Below, one piece after another: positions 1 through 6,372 of a stretch of DNA of 10,241 nt. Source of the stretch: Verrucomicrobia bacterium UBA6775 (lineage in GTDB: Bacteria; Verrucomicrobiota; Verrucomicrobiia; Limisphaerales; UBA1096); assembly GCA_002453165.1 (NCBI GenBank), contig DKGH01000193.1, positions 1 through 10,241 of the forward strand. The letters run 5' to 3'. The notes below the pieces were generated by a model. It did not search any database, had not been told where the DNA came from, and saw only the letters and a program-made list of their open reading frames with translations. Numbering within the stretch: the first letter of the stretch is position 1; the number at the start of each line of letters is the position of its first letter. The translations under genes were made by a program, and so were the position numbers.

Positions 1-294
1 GCGGTGGCCTCGGCGCTCGCTTTGCGCTTGGCCAAGCCGGTGGACGCAATCGTCTGCCTCGGAGTCATCCTGCGCGGGGAAACCACACACGCCGAGCACA
101 TTGGCCAAGCGATCACGGATGCGTTGATGCAGTTGCAGGTGGACCACACGCTGCCGGTGATCCATGAGGTGTTGCTGCTGGAGAATGTTGATCAGGCCAA
201 GAAACGCTGTCTTGATTCTGGTCACAACCGGGGTATCGAGGCGTCGCAGACAGCCATCGAGATGACCCGCGTGATGGCGCGCCTCGGCGTGTAA
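1..294 (+). CDS. ribH: 6,7-dimethyl-8-ribityllumazine synthase, C-terminal part (N-terminus outside window)
   Basis: The reading frame is open from base 1 and gives 97 residues before TAA. The GTG at position 4 is probably internal, because lumazine synthases are usually about 150 residues and roughly the first 55 are missing here. The visible part matches the family: a DAIVCLGVILRGETTH segment carrying the GET loop and the active-site histidine, then AEHIGQAITDALMQL, and a C-terminal HNRGIEASQTAIEM block like the GNKG..A..AIEM end of RibH. The enzyme condenses 5-amino-6-ribitylamino-uracil with 3,4-dihydroxybutanone 4-phosphate in riboflavin synthesis, in the cytoplasm. One departure from common RibH is PVIHEVLLL where many members have PVxFGVLT. 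Two iterated-palindrome sites (26-37 and 101-110) lie inside the gene and are read as RLAKP and IGQA. rpe starts 42 bases downstream on the same strand. Confidence 0.9.
   Translation, partial: AVASALALRLAKPVDAIVCLGVILRGETTHAEHIGQAITDALMQLQVDHTLPVIHEVLLLENVDQAKKRCLDSGHNRGIEASQTAIEMTRVMARLGV
26..37. repeat. Iterated palindrome GCTTGGCCAAGC (perfect 12-mer)
   Basis: Perfect copy inside ribH, read there as RLAKP. The outermost flanking bases do not pair. Confidence 0.85.
99..110. repeat. Iterated palindrome, variant CATTGGCCAAGC
   Basis: Core TTGGCCAA at 101-108 with one intact arm, inside ribH. It is read as IGQA, a different frame from the site at 26-37. Confidence 0.6.
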
Positions 295-299
295 CATCT

Positions 300-319
300 T
301 GCCGCTTGGCCAAGCGGCA
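300..319. repeat. Iterated palindrome extended to 20 bp, ribH-rpe gap
   Basis: The longest perfect copy, symmetric over 20 bases around GCTTGGCCAAGC. It starts 6 bases after the ribH stop and ends 17 bases before the rpe start. No T-run follows, so it does not look like an intrinsic terminator. Confidence 0.85.
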
Positions 320-336
320 CTTAGGTTATCCCGCGC

Positions 337-1011
337 ATGGTCATTGCGCCTTCAATTCTCGCGGGCGATTTCAGCAAATTCGCACGCGAACTCAAGCGGG
401 TCGAAAAAAGCGGAACAGATTGGGTTCATCTCGACGTGATGGACGGCCACTTCGTGCCAAACCTGACGTTTGGTCCACAGGTGGTGGCCAATGCTCGGCC
501 GCACTCCGACCTGTTTTTTGACACGCACCTCATGTGTTCCAAGCCGGAGATTCTGCTCGAGCCATTTGCCAAGGCCGGCTCGGACCTGATTACCGTCCAC
601 GTGGAACTGGAGGATCAAGTAGCATCGCTCCTCTGGAAGATTCGTTCCCTCGAAAAACAGGTCGGCCTCGCGGTGAACCCGCCCACGGCCATCGAAAAGG
701 TAAAACCGTACCTGGAGAAGATCGACCTGCTGCTGGTGATGACGGTGAATCCCGGCTTCGGCGGCCAATCGTTCATCGAGGAATGCGTGCCCAAGATTCA
801 ACAGGTTTACCAGTGGCGCGAGGAACTGGGACTGGACTTTCGCATCGAAGTGGACGGGGGCGTCAACCAGCAGACCGCGGCCGAATGCGCCCGGGCCGGT
901 GCCGATACCTTCGTTGCCGGATCGGCGTTGTTCGGGCAGCGGAGCCTCACTCGTGCGGTCAAGAAAATGCACAAGACCGTCACGCAGGTGAGTGAGGGAT
1001 ATCAAAAGTGA
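337..1011 (+). CDS. rpe: Ribulose-phosphate 3-epimerase
   Basis: The product has 224 residues, the normal length for this TIM-barrel enzyme, which interconverts ribulose 5-phosphate and xylulose 5-phosphate in the pentose phosphate pathway. The family motifs are complete: IAPSIL with Ser6 near the N-terminus, WVHLDVMDGHFVPNLTFGP with metal-site His31 and catalytic Asp33, THLM with His64, the phosphate-binding NPGFGG at 138-143, IEVDGGVN with the second catalytic Asp173, and GSALFG at 195-200. The ATG at 337 places these motifs at the usual distance from the N-terminus. No strong Shine-Dalgarno is visible. The stop codon TGA overlaps the GTG start of the phosphohexomutase gene (GTGA), so the two are probably translationally coupled. 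A 20-base palindrome fills much of the short gap to ribH. Confidence 0.97.
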   Translation: MVIAPSILAGDFSKFARELKRVEKSGTDWVHLDVMDGHFVPNLTFGPQVVANARPHSDLFFDTHLMCSKPEILLEPFAKAGSDLITVHVELEDQVASLLWKIRSLEKQVGLAVNPPTAIEKVKPYLEKIDLLLVMTVNPGFGGQSFIEECVPKIQQVYQWREELGLDFRIEVDGGVNQQTAAECARAGADTFVAGSALFGQRSLTRAVKKMHKTVTQVSEGYQK

Positions 1012-2432
1012 GTGGTTCGACGATCAAGTTTGGGACCGACGGATGGCGTGCAGTCATTGCCGAGGATTTCACATTCGCCAACGTCGAGCGAGTCGCGCAG
1101 GCCACGGCGGACTACTGGAAAAAACATCGCCCAAGGGGAACCCGCAAGCGGGTGGTGATTGGTTGTGACCGGCGGTTTCTAGCGGATCAATTTGCAGAGC
1201 GGGTTGCCGAGGTTTTCACCGGGAACGGGTTTGAGGTGGTACTGGGGGCGGCCCCTTCGCCGACGCCCGCCATTTCGTTTGCGGTTCGTGCGGAGAAGGC
1301 GGTCGGCGGCATTGTGCTGACGGCCAGCCATAACCCGGCGCTGTTTTGCGGTTTCAAGTTGAAGGGACATTACGGGGGCTCCGCTCCGTCTGAGACTTGT
1401 CAGGCGGTGGAGTCACTGCTCGGGGCGAGTCCGGTTCGGTCACTCGCGCTTGGCCAGTCGAAGCGCAAGCGACATCTAAAAGTGAAAGACCTAAACGCGC
1501 CGCACGCCCGGGCAATCTGCCGGCAGGTGGATTTCGACCTGATTTCAAAGTCCGGCCTGCGTTTTGCGCATGATGCCCTGTTCGGAGTGGGGGCGGGTGC
1601 CTTTGAAAAGATTCTCGATGGTACCACATGTCAGGTGACCACGTTGAACGCCGAGCACGATCCGTTTTTTGGCGGCATCCATCCCGAGCCAATCATTCAC
1701 AACTACGGGCCAAGTGCGGCGTATCTCAAAAAAAATCCTCACGACATTTGCTTGGTCACCGACGGCGACGCCGATCGCGTGGGAGGCATGGACGGCCGGG
1801 GCAACGCCCTGACCACGCACCAGATCATCTGCCTGCTACTGCATCACTACAGCGTGAACCGCGGACAATCGGGCAGGGTGATCAAGGCGCTGACAACCAC
1901 CTCGATGGTCGATCGGATGTGCGAGGCGTACGGGTTGGAACTGCTCGAGACCGGGGTTGGCTTCAAGTACATCTGCACCGAGATGCAAAAGGGGGATGTC
2001 CTGCTCGGCTTTGAGGAGAGCGGTGGGATCGGGTTTCACGGTCACATTCCCGAGCGGGACGGCATCCTCGCTGGTCTCGCCCTGTTGGAATTGCTGGCGA
2101 CTGAGAAAACCACTGTGAACCGTCTGCTGGCCAAGCTTGAAAAACGATTCGGAACACATCGCTACGACCGGTTGGACACACACTTCCCAGTCGAAAAACG
2201 TGCCGACCTGATGAAGTACTGCGCTGAGCATCCACCCGCCAAGCTGGCCGGTTCACCGATTGCCGAGATCAAGACGTTCGATGGCGTGAAATACATTGCT
2301 GAGAACGGTGCCTGGTTGATGCTTCGCGGTTCCGGCACCGAGCCGATCCTCCGCATCTACGCCGAGGCCGGCACGGACGCCAAGGCAAAGCAGCTTATCC
2401 AGTTGGGCGTCCAGCAAACCCAAAAAGTCTAA
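1008..2432 (+). CDS. Phosphoglucomutase/phosphomannomutase family protein
   Basis: The product has 474 residues and is an alpha-D-phosphohexomutase, which moves a phosphate between C1 and C6 of a hexose. All four signature regions are present: the phosphoserine loop TASHNP (105-110, Ser107), the Mg2+ loop DGDADR (252-257), the sugar-specificity loop GFEESGG (334-340) and the phosphate-binding loop RGSGTEPILR (440-449). The N-terminal FGTDGWRA is also typical. The GTG start overlaps the rpe stop by 4 bases and is the only start that keeps the N-terminal motif at its usual place. The substrate (glucose, mannose or glucosamine phosphate) cannot be decided from these motifs, so no symbol is given. 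The gene ends at TAA 2430-2432, which overlaps a palindrome with a following T-run. Confidence 0.95.
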   Translation: MSGSTIKFGTDGWRAVIAEDFTFANVERVAQATADYWKKHRPRGTRKRVVIGCDRRFLADQFAERVAEVFTGNGFEVVLGAAPSPTPAISFAVRAEKAVGGIVLTASHNPALFCGFKLKGHYGGSAPSETCQAVESLLGASPVRSLALGQSKRKRHLKVKDLNAPHARAICRQVDFDLISKSGLRFAHDALFGVGAGAFEKILDGTTCQVTTLNAEHDPFFGGIHPEPIIHNYGPSAAYLKKNPHDICLVTDGDADRVGGMDGRGNALTTHQIICLLLHHYSVNRGQSGRVIKALTTTSMVDRMCEAYGLELLETGVGFKYICTEMQKGDVLLGFEESGGIGFHGHIPERDGILAGLALLELLATEKTTVNRLLAKLEKRFGTHRYDRLDTHFPVEKRADLMKYCAEHPPAKLAGSPIAEIKTFDGVKYIAENGAWLMLRGSGTEPILRIYAEAGTDAKAKQLIQLGVQQTQKV

Positions 2433-2453
2433 CGTTTGGCCAAGCGTTTTTTT
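2431..2453 (+). terminator. Palindrome plus T-run terminator between convergent genes
   Basis: AACGTTTGGCCAAGCGTT (2431-2448) is an 18-base inverted repeat with one G-T wobble, directly followed by T residues to 2453. It overlaps the last two bases of the phosphohexomutase stop codon and touches the end of the DUF1501 gene. On the - strand a TTTTT tract follows the same stem after a short gap, so it may act in both directions. It is also a copy of the iterated GCTTGGCCAAGC palindrome. Terminator activity is inferred from stem plus T-run. Confidence 0.65.
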
Positions 2454-3930
2454 ACGCGCAGATCTCTCGAATGATTCTGCCGTGGACGTCGGTGAGGGTT
2501 TCTTTTCTGCCTTGGTGAAAGTAGGATAGCGCCTCGTGGTCGATGCCCATGAGGTGGAGGATGGTAGCGTGGATGTCGTGGACGTGCGTTTTGTTCACCA
2601 CGGCCTCGAAGCCGAATTCGTCGGTCTCCCCGTAGCTCATGCCGCCCTTCACTCCGCCGCCGGCCATCCACATGCAGAAGCCGTACGGGTTGTGGTTGCG
2701 GCCGGGCGCGCCCTTGCCTTCGCTGAACGGCATGCGGCCAAATTCGCCGCCCCACACGACGAGCGTGGAGTCCAGCAGTCCGCGTTGCTCGAGGTCGGTT
2801 AACAGCGCGGCGATCGGTTGATCCACCTCGGCACCGTGGAGGCCGTGGTTTTTCTCAATGCTCTCGTGCCCGTCCCAGGTGTCCTCGAGATGTCCGCCCC
2901 CGGAGTAAAGTTGAATGAACCGAACGCCGCGCTCCACAAGTCGTCGGGCGATGAGGCAGTTGCGGCCGTATTCGTCGGTCGGTTGTTGGCCGATGCCGTA
3001 CATGTCGCGGGTGGCCTGTTTTTCACGGGATAAATCCACGGCCTCGGGGGCCTCGGCCTGCATGCGGTAGGCGAGTTCGTACGACTGAATCCGTGCGGCC
3101 AACTCCTGGCCGCCGGGGCGTTCGTCGAGGTGTTTTTGATTGAGCTTGGCCAGCAGGTCGAGTTGCCGTCGCTGGGCTCTGGCGTCGAGGTGCGCCGGGC
3201 CTTCCAGGTCGAGGATCGGGTTGCCGCTTGGCCGGAACAACGTGCCCTGAAATGTTGAGGGCATGAAGCCGGAGGACCAGTTTGGTTGGCCGGAGATCGG
3301 GCCACCGCGTTTGTCGAGCATCACCACGTAGCCTGGCAGGCTTTGGTTTTCTGTGCCCAAACCGTAGACGGACCATGCGCCGAGGGACGGCCGCCCGATG
3401 AACGTGCTGCCGGTGTTCATGGCAACCAGCGCCGAGCCGTGCGCATGGCTATCGGCGTGGCACGCCTTGAGCACCGCCAGCTTGTCGGCGTGCCGGCGGA
3501 CATTCGGAAAATAATCGGAGACGAGCAGACCACTCTGGCCTCCCGGGCGGAAGGGCCGCCAGTTCGGCGTGAGGAAGCCGACGCGGCGGCCGCCGGAGTT
3601 GATGTATTTTTTGTCCTGCGGCAGCGACTTGTTGGCGTACTTTTGCAACTCCGGCTTGTAGTCGAACGTGTCCACCTGGCTGGGGCCGCCGTTCATCATC
3701 AGGAAAATGCAGTGCTTGGTCTTGCCGAAGTAATTGGAGCTGCGGGGCTGCAGCGGGCTGACTGCCACTTGGCCAAGCGCTTGAGCTTGCCGTGCAAAAA
3801 AACCGTCCGCCCCCAGCAGTGAAGCCAGTGCCAATCCCGAGAACCCGGCCCCCATCTCCCACACAAACTCGCGGCGGGTTTGTCCACATGGGAAAACCTG
3901 ACTCGATGGGTTTGGGTTGCGCTTGGGCAC
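2452..3930 (-). CDS. DUF1501 domain-containing protein, Tat-exported
   Basis: The product has 492 residues and covers the DUF1501 family, a branch of the alkaline phosphatase/sulfatase-like superfamily found mainly in Planctomycetota and Verrucomicrobiota. The N-terminus carries a Tat signal: TRREF with twin arginines at 19-20, a hydrophobic stretch GFSGLALASLLG, and a likely cut near residue 50. Recognisable family blocks are KHCIFLMMNGGPSQVDTFD (72-90), VWGGEFGR (392-399), GRNHNPYG (410-417) and a HDIHATILHLMGI block (451-463). The start is GTG at 3930: an in-frame stop lies two codons upstream and the next ATG falls inside the Tat signal. No clear Shine-Dalgarno is seen. In these phyla the gene normally sits beside a DUF1549/DUF1553 gene. 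Here a CotH gene with different base composition lies between them. The enzymatic function of DUF1501 is not known. Confidence 0.93.
   Translation of the reverse strand: MPKRNPNPSSQVFPCGQTRREFVWEMGAGFSGLALASLLGADGFFARQAQALGQVAVSPLQPRSSNYFGKTKHCIFLMMNGGPSQVDTFDYKPELQKYANKSLPQDKKYINSGGRRVGFLTPNWRPFRPGGQSGLLVSDYFPNVRRHADKLAVLKACHADSHAHGSALVAMNTGSTFIGRPSLGAWSVYGLGTENQSLPGYVVMLDKRGGPISGQPNWSSGFMPSTFQGTLFRPSGNPILDLEGPAHLDARAQRRQLDLLAKLNQKHLDERPGGQELAARIQSYELAYRMQAEAPEAVDLSREKQATRDMYGIGQQPTDEYGRNCLIARRLVERGVRFIQLYSGGGHLEDTWDGHESIEKNHGLHGAEVDQPIAALLTDLEQRGLLDSTLVVWGGEFGRMPFSEGKGAPGRNHNPYGFCMWMAGGGVKGGMSYGETDEFGFEAVVNKTHVHDIHATILHLMGIDHEALSYFHQGRKETLTDVHGRIIREICA
3767..3778. repeat. Iterated palindrome, variant ACTTGGCCAAGC
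   Basis: One mismatch to the 12-mer. It lies in the DUF1501 gene just after the Tat signal and is read on the - strand as ALGQV. Confidence 0.7.
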
Positions 3931-3998
3931 GGTTCAACGGTGTCGTTCAGCGGCAAACTTACTCCCACGTGAGGATGAGTAAAGGCCGGAGCGAACCC

Positions 3999-4027
3999 AA
4001 AAAACCTTGCCAATCGGCATGGCAAGG
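3999..4027 (-). terminator. Intrinsic terminator-like hairpin upstream of DUF1501
   Basis: Read on the - strand, CCTTGCCA and TGGCAAGG form a perfect 8-bp stem with a 7-base loop, followed at once by TTTTTT (3999-4004). It lies about 70 bases upstream of the DUF1501 start codon, on the same strand. It could end transcripts arriving from the CotH side or act as the terminator arm of an attenuator. The structure is seen in the sequence; its activity is inferred. Confidence 0.6.
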
Positions 4028-4038
4028 GCACACTTGCC
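4021..4038 (-). promoter_or_regulatory. Possible antiterminator stem competing with the 3999-4027 hairpin
   Basis: On the - strand GGCAAG (4038-4033) can pair with CTTGCC (4026-4021) across a 6-base loop. That second arm is also the 5' arm of the terminator stem, so the two hairpins exclude each other. The order antiterminator, terminator, U-tract, start codon is that of a leader attenuator. A short repeat arising by chance is possible. Confidence 0.35.
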
Positions 4039-4040
4039 GC

Positions 4041-4208
4041 ATGCGGATTCGACATGTTCTATCGGTGATGGTTTGAGGAATGATGTTTTTAGGGATGACA
4101 GGCTGCGCCTCGTGGGAGGCCAAGCTGGTTCAACGCAGCCAAGTGGAAAAAATTCCGAGAGGAATCACCCAACTCACCGACCATCCCATTCAAACGATGG
4201 CCGCCTGA
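4041..4208 (+). pseudogene. Small lipoprotein-like ORF interrupted by an in-frame TGA
   Basis: From ATG 4041 the frame reads MRIRHVLSVMV, then TGA (4074-4076), and continues in the same frame as GMMFLGMTGCASWEAKLVQR up to TGA at 4206-4208. Ignoring the first stop, the product would be about 55 residues with a basic N-terminus, a hydrophobic core and a lipobox-like MTGC, which is the layout of a lipoprotein signal peptide. The stop falls inside the hydrophobic core. It could be a mutated TGG codon, a decayed gene, or a shorter gene starting at ATG 4080 or 4083, which would lack the basic region. The part after the stop uses GC-rich codons like the flanks, and the ORF ends where the AT-rich island begins, so truncation by the insertion is possible. 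The family is not recognised. Confidence 0.4.
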
Positions 4209-4426
4209 GGTGTGAGCTGCACTACAGTTAACCTTATACCCGCAAGAAGCCTTCTCTTGTAATTCAAGACTGTTACTTGGTCATGGTTGCGTAACTACGA
4301 CGACTCTGGTGTTAGGGTAGTTGTTGTAACTAGAGCGATTTACGGAAAACGGTAGCCACTAAAAATCGATATTCATAAAGAAATACTTAACTTTTGCGGA
4401 TAGATATCAATGCAAACCGCTCTAAT
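4209..4426. other. AT-rich intergenic stretch downstream of the CotH gene
   Basis: There is no convincing gene here on either strand. Composition drops sharply from the GC-rich left flank. The stretch carries a long-range inverted repeat (4331-4341 with 4414-4424), and I see no tRNA, no CRISPR repeats and no clear insertion-sequence ends. Confidence 0.5.
4331..4424. repeat. Imperfect 11-bp inverted repeat downstream of the CotH gene
   Basis: TAGAGCGATTT (4331-4341) and AAACCGCTCTA (4414-4424) are reverse complements with one mismatch that would be a wobble pair in one RNA strand. The arms are 72 bases apart and the right arm ends 2 bases from the CotH stop codon. It could close a structured 3' region of the CotH transcript or be incidental. 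Confidence 0.35.
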
Positions 4427-6259
4427 TTATCTTCTTGGGCCTCTGTTACGAGTTCGACTGAAGAATCCCCCCCGGTTTTCGTTGACTTTCATCATTAATT
4501 TACCTGCTATGATGGCCCCTTTCTTCATTGAAGATTTGTTGAAATGTAGGGTTCCTTCCAATGTTCGCATCGCACCGAAGCCTCCAAATCCGAATCTGTT
4601 TTGATCTTCTTCGGGATTGAACATTAAAAGAGTTCCGCGGAAAGGAACCTCTTTGTTTTCAGATTCAAATATTTCGCGATCAATCGTAATGGTTATTCTA
4701 ACGTGTTGATCATCTTGATTACTGATACCTTCAATTGAGATTGTAGGATTGAGTTCTCTTTCTTGTTCCGGCCGCCCTCTGTCCCTGCTTCTTGATCCTC
4801 TGAATCCAAATCGTCTAGGTGGTTCTTCAGGTTGTCCCATCACTCCCAATTTAGAAAACCCCACCGCTTTCCCATTTAACATAAGTTCAAGTTGAGCTTT
4901 ACCGTGGTTCATTACATCCTCCACGCGTTTGTCATTCCAAACGGTTGTGAATGATCCATTCAATTTACCGATTTCGACTGTGTGGGCTGGTATTCTTGGT
5001 CCACCGGATATTTTTACCGGCCACTCGTTGAGTTCGGACTCAAATTTAGAGCGTCGACCTTCTACAAATGATATCAATCTTTCGACACTTTGTTCCTTGC
5101 GGTCTTGGCGTGGGTGGAGATGATTCTTGGTAAGCGCTTGAATGCGATTGATCTCTTTTTTTATTTCTCCCTCATTCCAGACGTTTTTTAGGATGTTTTC
5201 GAGTTCAGCCTTGTAGCGCTGGGGTATGCCATCTGTTTTGTATAGCCTGTTAGCGAGCATACTTTGTGAATAAACAGAATCGGGTGCATTGTCATCCCCA
5301 CCAAACCGGCTGAATGGACCTCTTCCCTCAACAAAAGCACCATCAGCTCCCCAAGGTAAGAAATGGAATCGTTTGTTATCTATTGGACTGGAATATGCGT
5401 AGTAATTGTTTTGATTGTTGGTGTAGCCGTCCCAAAATCCCAGAAGTGATTCCATTATCCAAAACTTGATAAACTGGTCTAGGTTTATGAGCTTTTCTAC
5501 ATCTTTTAAATCGAAGTTCTCCTGTGATTCGAGAAGTTGGGCAAGTTTTTTTGCCTGAGTTCGTTGTTTCTTCGACTGTTTGTTTTTAGCCTCAATGTTT
5601 TCAACTGCTTTTGGGTAAAAGTCTGCAATTGTTCCTTCATAAAGTTCGCCAGAATAATCTCCAAAATGTTTTCTTATGAAAGGGCCTCTGACTGATTCAA
5701 CGTGTGAATACACACCTAGGTACTCATCGTTAACAGTAACTTTCATGTGGCTAACTCTGGGGGCAGGGATACCTGCCTTATTGAACAGTGAGTAGGTAAG
5801 GTATTGGCTTGCTAATGACTCATCTTGGACATTGTTATTGAGGGTCAAACGATCCAATCCCTCAATGGGAGATTGATCTACATATTCGTCAAACTTTACC
5901 TTAAATGACGGTCGTTCAGGATTGAGTGATCCAATAAAGCCTTTAGTCCTTACTCCTACATTTTTGATGGTGGCTCCATCAATAGTAATATCTGCCTTGT
6001 ACAGGTTGAATCGAGTCCCGGTTGAACGACCTCCGCCAAATAACCGGCCAAATCCTGCGTTCCTTCTATCGCTTTCTTTGCGAAGTTTTTCCCAGTCTGA
6101 GGGGGATAATTTAATCTGAATTTCGAGAAGCTTTTTCGGTTGAAATAGATCTTCTGCCTTTAGCTTTGCTCCAAAAGCTGAATTTAGAAAGCCGCTTGCC
6201 GTCATAAATGTCATAATGAGGCAAGCTTTTATAAGTTCTGTTTTCTTTCCCGCGATCAT
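4427..6259 (-). CDS. CotH kinase family protein, secreted
   Basis: The product has 610 residues. Residues 1-30 form a signal peptide (KK, then a hydrophobic ACLIMTFMTASGFL, ending AFG). The CotH domain follows at about 45-400: VGVRTKG (101-107), LTLNNN (138-143), YLGVYSHVES (180-189), FWDGYTNNQNNYYAY (275-289) and LPWGADGAF (301-309). CotH proteins are atypical protein kinases first known from Bacillus spore coats; bacterial relatives in this phylum are mostly uncharacterised. Many members read PWDxD where this one has PWGAD, so one acidic residue is replaced while the second remains. The region beyond 420 is a separate, unrecognised domain with Arg/Gly/Phe-rich stretches near 482-497 and at the very end. 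Codons are AT-rich, unlike both neighbours, which suggests a different origin. The ATG at 6259 has no clear Shine-Dalgarno. An ECF-type promoter candidate lies about 50 bases upstream. Confidence 0.88.
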   Translation of the reverse strand: MIAGKKTELIKACLIMTFMTASGFLNSAFGAKLKAEDLFQPKKLLEIQIKLSPSDWEKLRKESDRRNAGFGRLFGGGRSTGTRFNLYKADITIDGATIKNVGVRTKGFIGSLNPERPSFKVKFDEYVDQSPIEGLDRLTLNNNVQDESLASQYLTYSLFNKAGIPAPRVSHMKVTVNDEYLGVYSHVESVRGPFIRKHFGDYSGELYEGTIADFYPKAVENIEAKNKQSKKQRTQAKKLAQLLESQENFDLKDVEKLINLDQFIKFWIMESLLGFWDGYTNNQNNYYAYSSPIDNKRFHFLPWGADGAFVEGRGPFSRFGGDDNAPDSVYSQSMLANRLYKTDGIPQRYKAELENILKNVWNEGEIKKEINRIQALTKNHLHPRQDRKEQSVERLISFVEGRRSKFESELNEWPVKISGGPRIPAHTVEIGKLNGSFTTVWNDKRVEDVMNHGKAQLELMLNGKAVGFSKLGVMGQPEEPPRRFGFRGSRSRDRGRPEQERELNPTISIEGISNQDDQHVRITITIDREIFESENKEVPFRGTLLMFNPEEDQNRFGFGGFGAMRTLEGTLHFNKSSMKKGAIIAGKLMMKVNENRGGFFSRTRNRGPRR

Positions 6260-6307
6260 AATTAAGTTGGATTTAGCGTTTTGATATCTGGTTAAGATGC
6301 GTAGTCG

Positions 6308-6337
6308 AAAGACACAGTATTTAAGCCAGAAGTTACA
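6308..6337 (-). promoter_or_regulatory. Candidate ECF-sigma-type promoter of the CotH gene
   Basis: On the - strand TGTAAC (6337-6332) is followed after 17 bases by TGTCTTT (6314-6308). A -35 element with an AAC core and a -10 element with GTC are typical of extracytoplasmic-function sigma factors. The spacing is suitable, and the element lies 48 bases before the CotH start codon. No similar pair was found ahead of the other genes. Inferred by eye. Confidence 0.4.
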
Positions 6338-6372
6338 GGGTTTTTTAAAACAAAAATTGTGATGTGGGCTCG

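Noticed and set aside
352..1005. Open frame of 217 codons on the - strand
   Set aside because: It is the exact antisense of rpe, whose catalytic motifs are complete. The product is unrecognisable.
3286..3822. Open frame of 178 codons on the + strand
   Set aside because: It is antisense to the DUF1501 gene, including its Tat signal region.
4074..4076. TGA read as selenocysteine or recoded
   Set aside because: A selenocysteine inside a signal peptide core makes little sense, and I see no obvious recoding hairpin just downstream.
4007..4231. Open frame of 74 codons on the + strand
   Set aside because: Its product has no recognisable features. An overlapping frame (4041-4208) gives a plausible lipoprotein signal, so this frame is more likely a shadow.
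4209..6370. Island as a complete insertion sequence or integron
   Set aside because: There is no transposase, integrase, terminal inverted repeats, target-site duplication or adjacent tRNA visible.
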